The notes beneath the pieces were generated by a model. The model saw nothing but the letters and a program-made list of their open reading frames with translations, was not told the origin of the DNA and did not search any database. Below are positions 7,596-14,138 of a stretch of 23,186 nucleotides of DNA, one piece after another; position 1 is the stretch's first letter, and every line of letters starts with the position of its first letter. The position numbers and the translations under genes are program-made. Source of the DNA: CAZDQL01 sp964507325 (GTDB taxonomy: Bacteria; Planctomycetota; UBA1135; GCA-002686595); the NCBI GenBank assembly GCA_964507325.1, contig CAZDQL010000103.1, positions 1-23,186 on the forward strand. Reading direction: 5' to 3'.

Positions 7596-9610
7596 CAGCG
7601 CCGGCGTTTCTTGCGCACCTTGCCCAGGAGCTCGATCTCCGCGAACCCGGTGGAGGTCAGTTGCTCGTGGTCCGGCGTCCCCGTCCCGAGGATGCGCACC
7701 TCGAGGCTCTTGACCGAGATCGACTTCTTGCCCAGGGGGATGTGCTCGCGGTGCTTGCCGGTCAGCTCGAACTCGGTCGGCTTGCCGTTGACCTTGATCA
7801 AGACCCGCTGGGGCCAGGAGGTGCGCTTGATCGTCAAGGAGCGCACCACCGTCCCATCGGGGTGCCGCACGTTGGCGGGCACGAAGGCGGTCGCCGGGGA
7901 GAGCACCAGGGTCTCGGCCTTGAGCCCCTTCTGCCAGTCGAGGCGGATCCAGGGCTCGGCGTCCTCTTCCTCGGGTACCCAGGAGGAGGCCAGGCTGCCG
8001 TCCACCGCGTAGGCGCCAGGGCAGCTCCCGCCCCGCCCTTCGGAGGAGACGGAGACGTTGGGCGGCGCGCGTCCGATCAGGTTCGAGGCGAGCTCGGTGA
8101 TGGTGAGCTCCTGGTCCTCGGTCAACTCCCAGTCCACGTCGACGTAGATCTCGGCGCTCTCCAGGTTGACCCGCGCGTCCCCCTCCCCGGGCTCGGGAGC
8201 GATGGTGACCACCGCCTGGATGGTGTGGCGGCCGGGGGCCAGCTCCAGGTCCTGTTCGAAGCGCTCGGTGTCGGAGTAGGACTTGATGTCACCCTTCTGG
8301 GAGGCCACTTCGTCCCCGTCGACGTAATAGCGCACGCGCTCGACCCTGAGGCCGAAGGAGCCACGCTTGCCGTACTTGTCGCGCTGATCGCGGCCGAAGG
8401 CCGCCACCCACGCCACCGAGGGCTGACCGACCCTGATGCGCAGGTCGACCTCCTCCAGAGCGGGTTCTGCCGCGGAGAGCACCTTCTTCTCGCGGTAGGC
8501 CTTCTCCCCGGTGCGCGACTTGGTCGCGCGGTTGAGGAAGAGCAGCGCGAAGGCGGAGGCGGAGGGGGAGATCTGGTTCTCACTCCGCGCCCAGCCGCCA
8601 TCGGGGAACTGGGTGCGTAGCAGGTGGTTGGCGCCCGCGTTGTACCAGTTCTTGTTGCCGAGCGACTCCCGGTCGGCGATCGTGCCCAGGCGCTCGACGG
8701 TGTACAGGTAGTAGTGCAGCCACTGGTCGGCGTTGTTGATTCCGGCCTCGTCGGTGGCCTTGGTGACGTTGCGGTCGTAGCGCATCTCCGCGTCGAGCCA
8801 GGCGTAGCCGCGGTCGAGTGACTCCTCGACGTCTTCGGCGTACTTGCGCGCCAGCCGCTTGTTGTCCTTCAGCGCATCCATGCAGAAGAGCAGGGTCGAC
8901 ATGCCGGCCGTGGTCATCGACGCGGTCGAGTCGCGCTCGAAGGAGGATTGGGCCGAAGGGCGTCCGGTGATCGTGCCGGCGCTGGCCCTGAAGTAGGACC
9001 ACCCGCCGTCCTGGAGCTGCTCGGCCACGATCGCCTTGAGCGTGGTCTCGAAGAGCTTGTCGGAGATCCTGAGCTCGTTCTGACGCGCGAACCAGGCGGC
9101 CAGGATGGCGTACTGCGTGATGGAGAGATCCACCGGCCGGCTCGGATCGTCGGTGGGGTAGTTGAAGTAGCCGTCGGAGGAGGACTGGGAGACGATGAAT
9201 TCGGCGCTCTTCTCCAGGGAGTCCTCGTCCTGGTGCTCACCCATCATGTCCTCCATCAGGATGCGGGTGGTCGAGCCGTAGATCCGTCGCTGAGGGCGGC
9301 TGCGGACGAAGGCAGCGCCGCGCTGGACCGCCTGGTGGCCGGGGTCCAGGCCGGAGTGCAGCAGTGCGGCCACGCACAGCGCCGTCGCCCCCTCGGGGTA
9401 CTCGGTGAAGTTCGCCCCCCCCCAGGAGCCGTCCGCGTGCTGGATCGAGAGCAGGTACCTGACGCCGTGGTCGATCGCCTGGTTGATCGCGGCGGAATCC
9501 ACCTCGCTGTCGTCGGCCTCCTGCGCGAGCGGGAGGGCGGGGCCAGAGAGGAACAAGGTCAGGACGAGTCCGGTGAAGCGGTGGACCAGGTGACTGCGCT
9601 GCATCTGCAT
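7595..9610 (-). CDS. Secreted prenyltransferase/squalene-cyclase-like toroid protein with discoidin-like C-terminus
   Basis: The 671-residue product has a signal peptide (RFTGLVLTLFLSGPALPLAQ, about 11-30) and an alpha/alpha-toroid of the terpene-cyclase/prenyltransferase type. Repeat motifs are DGSWGG (60-65), DGYFNY (146-151), DGGWSYF (201-207) and DGGWAR (337-342). A middle region (about 385-505) is predicted beta-rich, followed by a discoidin-like part (AYAVDGSLASSW, EPWIRLDW; about 520-640) and a basic tail. I find no DxDD or DCTAE cyclase acid, so terpene cyclisation is not supported; a structural or glycan/protein-binding role outside the cytoplasm is likelier. The ATG at 9610 is chosen because GGAGGA lies 7 nt upstream of it, whereas the ATG at 9625 has no such site and sits inside a palindrome. 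Confidence 0.85.
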   Translation of the reverse strand: MQMQRSHLVHRFTGLVLTLFLSGPALPLAQEADDSEVDSAAINQAIDHGVRYLLSIQHADGSWGGANFTEYPEGATALCVAALLHSGLDPGHQAVQRGAAFVRSRPQRRIYGSTTRILMEDMMGEHQDEDSLEKSAEFIVSQSSSDGYFNYPTDDPSRPVDLSITQYAILAAWFARQNELRISDKLFETTLKAIVAEQLQDGGWSYFRASAGTITGRPSAQSSFERDSTASMTTAGMSTLLFCMDALKDNKRLARKYAEDVEESLDRGYAWLDAEMRYDRNVTKATDEAGINNADQWLHYYLYTVERLGTIADRESLGNKNWYNAGANHLLRTQFPDGGWARSENQISPSASAFALLFLNRATKSRTGEKAYREKKVLSAAEPALEEVDLRIRVGQPSVAWVAAFGRDQRDKYGKRGSFGLRVERVRYYVDGDEVASQKGDIKSYSDTERFEQDLELAPGRHTIQAVVTIAPEPGEGDARVNLESAEIYVDVDWELTEDQELTITELASNLIGRAPPNVSVSSEGRGGSCPGAYAVDGSLASSWVPEEEDAEPWIRLDWQKGLKAETLVLSPATAFVPANVRHPDGTVVRSLTIKRTSWPQRVLIKVNGKPTEFELTGKHREHIPLGKKSISVKSLEVRILGTGTPDHEQLTSTGFAEIELLGKVRKKRRR

Positions 9611-9617
9611 CGGGGAT

Positions 9618-9623
9618 TCCTCC
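9618..9623 (-). promoter_or_regulatory. Shine-Dalgarno site of the toroid gene (start-deciding)
   Basis: On the minus strand GGAGGA is followed by ATCCCCG and then ATG at 9610. This ideal ribosome-binding site selects 9610 over the in-frame ATG at 9625, whose codons would overlap the site itself. Confidence 0.7.
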
Positions 9624-9638
9624 ATGACCCAGTCATGG
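9622..9638. promoter_or_regulatory. Perfect 7+3+7 dyad, candidate operator
   Basis: CCATGAC-CCA-GTCATGG is a perfect inverted repeat with a 3-nt centre. It begins at the outer edge of the toroid gene's Shine-Dalgarno site and lies in the divergent region shared with the glutamine synthetase gene. The size and symmetry suit a dimeric repressor site; in RNA it would form a small hairpin beside the ribosome-binding site. Its function is inferred only from position. Confidence 0.4.
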
Positions 9639-9680
9639 TAGTGGGAGGAGCGCCCGCCGTCGCGCTCGGGATCGGTCGGA

Positions 9681-9716
9681 TGGCGCTAGGATTGGGGCGC
9701 TGGCGCTTGGTTCGCC
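9681..9716 (+). promoter_or_regulatory. Direct repeats TGGCGCTnGGnT 20 bp apart, sigma54-like spacing
   Basis: TGGCGCTAGGAT (9681-9692) is repeated as TGGCGCTTGGTT (9701-9712), exactly 20 bp apart, upstream of the glutamine synthetase gene. The second copy extended to 9716 has GG and GC dinucleotides at the spacing of a -24/-12 sigma54 promoter (TGGC, then T-GC). Glutamine synthetase genes are often nitrogen-regulated, but the -12 part is imperfect and the DNA is very GC-rich. It may be a regulator site or chance. Confidence 0.25.
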
Positions 9717-9841
9717 ACGGAAGGAGAGCTAGCTTGAGCGCAAACGGTGCCGCCCCGGCCCCTGAGCAGCTGCGGCCCTGCCCACCCCCCCCCGAGTCAT
9801 TTCCCAAACTCGATCCCCCGACAAGGGACTCCCAGAGACCG

Positions 9842-12040
9842 ATGATGGCCAGTACTCGTCAAGAAGTGGTGCGCTCGATCTCCTCGACCGACTTCCTGTG
9901 GGAGTTGGAGGACGCCAACAGCCGCCGCGAGTTCAAGCTCCCCGAGGACTTCGGCAAGTACGTCTTCAACGACGCGGTGCAGCGCCAACGGCTGCCGCGG
10001 GCCGTCTTCGAGGCGCTGCGGCGCACGATCGAGACGGGAGCCCCCCTCACCGTGGAGGTGGCCGACTCGGTGGCGTCTGCCATGAAGGACTGGGCCTTGG
10101 AGCACGGGGCCACCCACTACACCCACTGGTTCCAGCCCATGACGGGCTACACCGCCGAGAAGCACGACTCCTTCCTGCAGCCCGCCAACGGCGGGATGGC
10201 GATCATGGAGTTCTCCGGGCGGCAGTTGAGCCAGGGGGAGCCGGACGCCAGCTCCTTCCCCACCGGCGGCCTGCGCGCCACCTTCGAGGCGCGCGGCTAC
10301 ACCGCCTGGGATCCCACGTCGCCCGCCTTCCTGCGCATGACCCCCGACGGGGGCACCCTGACGATCCCGACCGCCTTCTGCTCCTGGACCGGGGAGGCGC
10401 TGGACAAGAAGACGCCGCTCTTGCGCTCCTGCGAAGCGGTGTCGCACGCCGCCACGCGACTCCTGAACATGATCGGCGAGTCGGGGGTCGTTCGGGTGCT
10501 GCCCAGCGCGGGCGCCGAGCAGGAGTACTTCCTGATCGATCGCCAGTTCTACAAGCTGCGTCCCGATTTGGTGGCCTGCGGCCGCACCCTCTTCGGGGCA
10601 CGTCCCTTCAAGGGTCAGGAGTTCGACGACCACTACTTCGGCAACATCAGCCAGCGCGTGCTACGCCTGATGCGCGAGCTGGAGCGCGAGCTGTGGATGC
10701 TGGGCATCCCGATCCAGACGCGTCACAACGAGGTGGCGCCCTCCCAGTTCGAGCTGGCGCCGCACTACAGCGGCGTGACCCTCTCCTGTGATCAGAACAT
10801 GCTCACCATGGAGATCCTGAAGGAGGTGGCGGAGCGCCACGGCATGGCGGCACTCCTGCACGAGAAGCCCTTCGCGCTCCTGAACGGCAGCGGCAAGCAC
10901 CTCAACTGGTCGCTGATCGACAACGGGGGCAACAACCTGCTCGATCCGGGCAACACGCCCCACGAGAACCTGCGCTTCATCCTGACCCTGACCGCCATCA
11001 TCCGCGGTGTCGACCTGCACCAGGACCTCCTGCGGGCATCGATCGCGTCGGCGGGCAACGACCACCGCCTGGGGGCCAACGAAGCGCCGCCCGCGATCAT
11101 CTCGATCTTCGTCGGCAGCCAGCTCGAGGAGATCGTGAACTCGATCGTCGAGCGACGCCCCCCCGAGCTCCAGGGGGCCGCCGAGAGGATCCGCTTGGGG
11201 ATCACCGGCATGCCCGAGCTGCCGCGCGATATCTCCGACCGCAACCGCACCTCCCCCTTCGCCTTCACCGGCAACAAGTTCGAGTTCCGCGCGGTGGCCG
11301 CCAGCCAGTCGATCGCCTATCCGGCGGCTTTCCTGAACCTGATCACCGCGGAGTCGATGGACCATCTGGCGGACCGCATCGAGGCCAAGGGCGGGCCGAG
11401 CACCGAGAACATCCAGGAGGTGGTGCGCGAAGTGCTGGAGGCCCACCAGCGCATCCTCTTCTCGGGCGACAACTACTCCTCGGTCTGGCGCGAGGAGGCG
11501 CAGCGACGGGGGCTCCTGAACCGTCCCAACACTCCCGACGCCCTGGCGGACTGGACCAGCGAGGACAACCTGGCCCTCTACGACCACTACGGCATCTTCC
11601 GCGGCGGGGAGGCGCACTCGCGCCTCAGCGTCCAGCTCGAGCTGTACGCGGGCAAGGTGAACGTCGAGGCGATCGCCACCCGCGACCTGGCGATGACGAT
11701 GATCCTGCCCGCCGCGATGGCCCACCAGGCGCGGCTGGCGGAGTCGATCCGCGCGGTGCGCGAGGTCCTCGGCGCGGAGGAGCTGCAGTCCCAGCGGGAG
11801 CTCCTGGCACTGACCACCACCGCCATCAACGACATGAAGCGCGCGGTCGACGACCTGCTCGCCATCCAAGAGGAGCTGGAGGCCTCCGAGGAACCGCGCT
11901 CGCAGCTGGCGCGGGCCTACGGCGAACGCGTGATCCCCGCCATGGAAGCGGTGCGCGAGCGCGCGGACCTGCTGGAACGGTTGGTCGACGACGACCTGTG
12001 GCCGCTGCCGAAGTACCGCGAGATGCTCTTCATCCACTGA
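9842..12040 (+). CDS. glnN: Glutamine synthetase, type III
   Basis: The 732-residue product is a type III glutamine synthetase, forming glutamine from glutamate, ammonia and ATP in the cytoplasm. The size and motifs are diagnostic: VFNDAVQRQRLP near the N-terminus, THYTHWFQPMTG, GAEQEYFL, RHNEVAPSQFELAP, GSGKHLNWSL, NEAPPAIIS and FTGNKFEFRAV. The ATG at 9842 is preferred, but it has no good Shine-Dalgarno site. An in-frame TTG at 9734 lies 6 nt after AAGGAGA and would add 36 Pro-rich residues. That stretch uses codons such as TTT, AAA, TCA and AGA that are uncommon in this window, so I treat it as leader. A MORN-2 protein gene follows after 17 nt. Regulation is presumably by nitrogen status, with candidate sites upstream. 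Confidence 0.95.
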   Translation: MMASTRQEVVRSISSTDFLWELEDANSRREFKLPEDFGKYVFNDAVQRQRLPRAVFEALRRTIETGAPLTVEVADSVASAMKDWALEHGATHYTHWFQPMTGYTAEKHDSFLQPANGGMAIMEFSGRQLSQGEPDASSFPTGGLRATFEARGYTAWDPTSPAFLRMTPDGGTLTIPTAFCSWTGEALDKKTPLLRSCEAVSHAATRLLNMIGESGVVRVLPSAGAEQEYFLIDRQFYKLRPDLVACGRTLFGARPFKGQEFDDHYFGNISQRVLRLMRELERELWMLGIPIQTRHNEVAPSQFELAPHYSGVTLSCDQNMLTMEILKEVAERHGMAALLHEKPFALLNGSGKHLNWSLIDNGGNNLLDPGNTPHENLRFILTLTAIIRGVDLHQDLLRASIASAGNDHRLGANEAPPAIISIFVGSQLEEIVNSIVERRPPELQGAAERIRLGITGMPELPRDISDRNRTSPFAFTGNKFEFRAVAASQSIAYPAAFLNLITAESMDHLADRIEAKGGPSTENIQEVVREVLEAHQRILFSGDNYSSVWREEAQRRGLLNRPNTPDALADWTSEDNLALYDHYGIFRGGEAHSRLSVQLELYAGKVNVEAIATRDLAMTMILPAAMAHQARLAESIRAVREVLGAEELQSQRELLALTTTAINDMKRAVDDLLAIQEELEASEEPRSQLARAYGERVIPAMEAVRERADLLERLVDDDLWPLPKYREMLFIH

Positions 12041-12057
12041 GTCCACCGAGGCGATCG

Positions 12058-12543
12058 ATGAACCCCCGTCGCTGGCTCCTCCTCCTGGGCATCCTGGCCC
12101 TGGCCGGCGGCATTCTGATCCAATCCCTGCGCGGCCCGGGCCCGATGATTCCGTGGCCCCGAGGCGAGCGCCGCAGTCAGGGGAGAGGTGAGCGGGGGCA
12201 GGAGGAGGGAGAGTGGACCTGGTGGTACGAGGACGGCCAGATCCGGGAGCGCGGTCGCTTCGAGGATGGACACCGGGTGGGGGTGTGGACCCAGTGGTAT
12301 CCCCACGGGCAACGCGCGTCCGACGGGGAGCGCATCTGGGTCCCCGAGCGCCGGGCCTCGGAGCGCCACGGCCCGTGGACCTTCTGGAGCGACGACGGAA
12401 GCCAGCGCGCGGAGGGCAGCTTCGACCGGGGCCTGCGCGTGGGACGCTGGAGCTTCTGGATGGCGGGGGAGGAGCAGGACGAGGTCGTCCTCGATCCCGA
12501 GCGGTCGGGGACGTACGAGGCGGGGGTGCGCGTCGGGGACTGA
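12058..12543 (+). CDS. Small membrane-anchored MORN-2 repeat protein
   Basis: The 161-residue product has an N-terminal hydrophobic segment (RRWLLLLGILALAGGILIQ, about 4-22), then repeats of the GxWxxWYxxGxxxxxGxFxxGxxxGxWxxWYPxG type at about 50-90 and 105-140. This is the MORN_2 variant found in YwqK-like proteins; the repeats form beta-hairpins and have no known catalytic role. The ATG at 12058 is the only start that keeps the membrane segment at the N-terminus; earlier in-frame starts lie inside the synthetase gene. It follows the synthetase stop by 17 nt and is probably cotranscribed. The YwqK label 'antitoxin' sometimes given to this family is not supported here, because no toxin gene is adjacent. 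Confidence 0.75.
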   Translation: MNPRRWLLLLGILALAGGILIQSLRGPGPMIPWPRGERRSQGRGERGQEEGEWTWWYEDGQIRERGRFEDGHRVGVWTQWYPHGQRASDGERIWVPERRASERHGPWTFWSDDGSQRAEGSFDRGLRVGRWSFWMAGEEQDEVVLDPERSGTYEAGVRVGD

Positions 12544-12567
12544 GGGCGCGAGCGGGGCTCCCCGAGG

Positions 12568-12581
12568 CGCGGTCTCCCGCG
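12568..12581. other. Small GC hairpin between MORN gene and tRNA 3' end
   Basis: CGCGG-TCTC-CCGCG forms a 5-bp stem; on the minus strand the loop is GAGA, a GNRA tetraloop. It begins 2 nt after the tRNA CCA end. There is no T-run on either strand, so it could aid tRNA 3' processing or termination but cannot be called a terminator. Confidence 0.3.
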
Positions 12582-12582
12582 G

Positions 12583-12659
12583 TGGTAGCGGTGACTGGAC
12601 TCGAACCAGTGACTCCAGGCTTATGAAGCCTGTGCTCTAACCAACTGAGCTACACCGCC
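12583..12659 (-). tRNA. tRNA-Met (anticodon CAT)
   Basis: The 77-nt minus-strand sequence folds as a complete cloverleaf: acceptor GGCGGTG with CACCGCT (a G1-U72 wobble, the other pairs Watson-Crick), D stem GCTC/GAGC, anticodon stem CAGGC/GCCTG with loop TTCATAA, variable GAGTC, and T stem ACTGG/CCAGT with loop TTCGAGT. CCA is encoded. The anticodon CAT means Met. The paired first base pair argues against the initiator, which usually has a mismatched 1-72 pair, so an elongator tRNA-Met is likely. A tRNA-Ile with lysidine-modified CAT cannot be ruled out by eye. Confidence 0.95.
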
Positions 12660-12673
12660 CCCGAGGGGCAGGG

Positions 12674-12702
12674 AATCTAGCCCTGGCCCGCGCCGGGATC
12701 AA
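12674..12702 (-). promoter_or_regulatory. Sigma70-type promoter of the tRNA gene
   Basis: On the minus strand TTGATC (12702-12697) and TAGATT (12679-12674) are separated by exactly 17 nt, and the -10 element ends 14 nt before the tRNA 5' end. In such GC-rich DNA this match to TTGACA-N17-TATAAT is unlikely by chance. Confidence 0.7.
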
Positions 12703-12810
12703 GGCGGGGGCCCGTCGAGTGCCGAGCCAGCCCGCGGGAGGCGCCCCCGAACACCCTCCCCGAGCCGCCCCAAAGGCCAGGGGTCCTTCGCGCCGATAAG
12801 GGGGATGACC

Positions 12811-13911
12811 ATGTCCAGCGAACTTCATCACGACGTCCTCCCCCTAGTCGAGCGGATCGCGGGTGAGCTCGACGCCCACCGCCGCGAGCGCCTGCTCCTC
12901 GCCGCAGCCCAGTCCGCGGCGGAGGTGCCCGCAACCGCCCTCTGGCGCCGTCTCGGGGGACAGAGCTGGGAACGGGTGGTCGCCGTGGGCCCCCTGGAGC
13001 TGCTCCCCAACGCGGGTCAGGTCGCGGCGGTCGCCGGCGGCGAGCTCGATCCGCTCTTGCCGGGGGGGCGTCGGGTGATCCTCTCCGGCGGGCGTGCACT
13101 GGCGCTCGGGGGGATCGCGCCCGACGGGCTGGAGGAGGACGTGGTCGATCTGATCGAGGCGCTGCTCGTGACCGCCTGCCTCCTCGACGGAGAGCAGCCC
13201 AGCCTGACGGACCTGATCCTGCCCCCCTTCCCCACCTCCGCTCCCGAAGCGGAGGGCACCCGCGGACCTGGGAGTGGCGCGGGCGAGTTGCGTCACCTCC
13301 TCTCGCGCATCCGCTCCACCGAGGAGCTGCTCGCCCGCGACGACCTCGACCTGGATCCCGACGAGCGTGCCCGCTTCGCCCACGCGTTGGACGAGGGCTG
13401 CGAGTGGGCCGGCGACCTGCTCATCTCCGCCCTGGGTGCCGAGGCGAGTTCCACCGCGCGCCCCGGACGCCTGGGTCCGGTCTTGCGCTCCGTTCTGGCT
13501 ACGGAGGAGGCCGCGGCGCGCCTCTCGCAGGTCGACCTCGAGCTCGACCTCGATCAGGCCGCTCTCGACCTTCCCCTGGGGCTGGACGCCACGAACCTCG
13601 GTCGGGCGGTGATCGGTCTGCTCGCGGTCGCCCTACCCGAGTACAGCACACACCTCGACGGTCGCCCGGCGCCCACCATTCGGGCCAGTCTCGAACGCCG
13701 CAACGGACCGGGGGTGGCCCTGCGTATCGGACCTCTCGAGTCCGCAACGCAGGGGAGGCGGGAGGCGTCGCACGAGACGTACGCGGCCTTGGAGTCCCGG
13801 GTTCGGGAGAGTGGCGCTCGGCTGCTCTGGAGCGAAGAGAGGAACGGACGAAACCTGGTTCTTTGGTTCCCCGCAACAGCCACCGAAGACCGCCGGGGTG
13901 ATGCGGCCTGA
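12811..13911 (+). CDS. Degenerate histidine-kinase-like protein (GAF-like, DHp-like, HATPase-like)
   Basis: This 366-residue soluble protein has no clear assignment. Residues about 5-130 look like a GAF-type sensor fold. A helical region (about 155-205, ELRHLLSRIRSTEELLARDDL, then DEGCEWAGDLL) sits where a kinase dimerisation domain would be, but the usual H-E/D phospho-acceptor is absent. The remainder (about 220-355) follows the strand order of a HATPase_c domain, ending in NLVLWFPAT, but the N-box Asn and glycine-rich ATP-lid motifs are missing. It is probably a non-catalytic scaffold or sensor. The ATG at 12811 is chosen over 12805 because AAGGGGG (12798-12804) is spaced 6 nt from it and abuts the earlier ATG. 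No response regulator gene is adjacent. The domain assignment is tentative. Confidence 0.6.
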   Translation: MSSELHHDVLPLVERIAGELDAHRRERLLLAAAQSAAEVPATALWRRLGGQSWERVVAVGPLELLPNAGQVAAVAGGELDPLLPGGRRVILSGGRALALGGIAPDGLEEDVVDLIEALLVTACLLDGEQPSLTDLILPPFPTSAPEAEGTRGPGSGAGELRHLLSRIRSTEELLARDDLDLDPDERARFAHALDEGCEWAGDLLISALGAEASSTARPGRLGPVLRSVLATEEAAARLSQVDLELDLDQAALDLPLGLDATNLGRAVIGLLAVALPEYSTHLDGRPAPTIRASLERRNGPGVALRIGPLESATQGRREASHETYAALESRVRESGARLLWSEERNGRNLVLWFPATATEDRRGDAA

Positions 13912-13994
13912 GCCTGGGAGCGAGCGCCTCAGGGCGCCAAAAAATCCCTGGAAAGACCTGGCGAAGAACCCCTGATCGTCTATCCTCCTTATCG

Positions 13995-14012
13995 AACGAC
14001 CTTCGGGTCGTT
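13995..14012. other. Stable cUUCGg hairpin downstream of the kinase-like gene
   Basis: AACGACC-TTCG-GGTCGTT is a perfect 7-bp stem with the exceptionally stable C(UUCG)G tetraloop when read on the plus strand. It lies 83 nt after the stop codon and has no T-tract. It could be a 3'-end stabiliser or the first helix of the structured region that follows. Confidence 0.6.
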
Positions 14013-14021
14013 TGCGCATGT

Positions 14022-14086
14022 GAGTCCTGGTAAGAGGCGTTGCACTATGCGAGCGGTGCGATGCCCGGGAAGCTTACCGGGAACTC
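14022..14086. other. Nested 23-bp hairpin, candidate structured RNA
   Basis: GAGT+CCTGGTAAG (14022-14034) pairs with CTTACCGGG+ACTC (14073-14086) through 13 bp with one bulged A and one G-U. Inside it GGCGTTGCAC (14036-14045) pairs with GTGCGATGCC (14056-14065) through 10 bp with two wobbles. The inner and outer stems are joined by a single A on the 5' side and CGGGAAG on the 3' side, and the apical loop is 10 nt. G-U pairs would only form in a plus-strand transcript. I do not recognise it as SRP RNA, RNase P, tmRNA, 6S RNA or a known riboswitch. Confidence 0.45.
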
Positions 14087-14097
14087 CTCTCTCCCTT

Positions 14098-14137
14098 GGG
14101 CCGGTGGTGATTCCCCACCACCGGCCCCCTCACTTTA
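14098..14137. terminator. 12-bp hairpin between convergent genes, probable bidirectional terminator
   Basis: GGGCCGGTGGTG (14098-14109) and CACCACCGGCCC (14116-14127) pair perfectly around ATTCCC. On the plus strand it is followed by a weak T-bearing tail, CCTCACTTTAAT. It lies 12 nt past the stop of the minus-strand hydrolase gene and downstream of the plus-strand kinase-like gene. The tail is not a classical U-run, so termination is likely rather than certain. Confidence 0.65.
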
Positions 14138-14138
14138 A

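Noticed and set aside
7595..9610. Squalene-hopene cyclase or other terpene cyclase
   Set aside because: The DxDD and DCTAE acids are missing, the protein is secreted, and it has an unrelated C-terminal module.
9707..9735. Sigma70 promoter TTGGTT-N17-TAGCTT for glutamine synthetase
   Set aside because: Only about half of the positions match in each box, and the -10 would overlap the AAGGAGA/TTG site; not better than chance.
8948..9841. Extension of the glutamine synthetase frame by about 300 codons upstream
   Set aside because: It is antisense to the toroid protein gene, whose codon pattern and domain matches are clear; high GC keeps opposite frames open.
12058..12543. Toxin-antitoxin system based on the YwqK-like MORN-2 protein
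   Set aside because: The neighbours are glutamine synthetase and a tRNA; no toxin-like gene is present.
13633..14019. Minus-strand 128-codon frame starting MRKRPEGRSIRR that spans the UUCG hairpin and runs antisense into the kinase-like gene
   Set aside because: Most of it is antisense to a better-supported gene, it has no recognisable domain, and the ATG lacks a Shine-Dalgarno site at useful spacing.
14022..14127. 6S RNA, SRP RNA or riboswitch identity for the hairpin region
   Set aside because: The conserved SRP GGAAG-loop motif, 6S closing stem and known aptamer cores are not visible, and no downstream plus-strand gene exists for a riboswitch to control.
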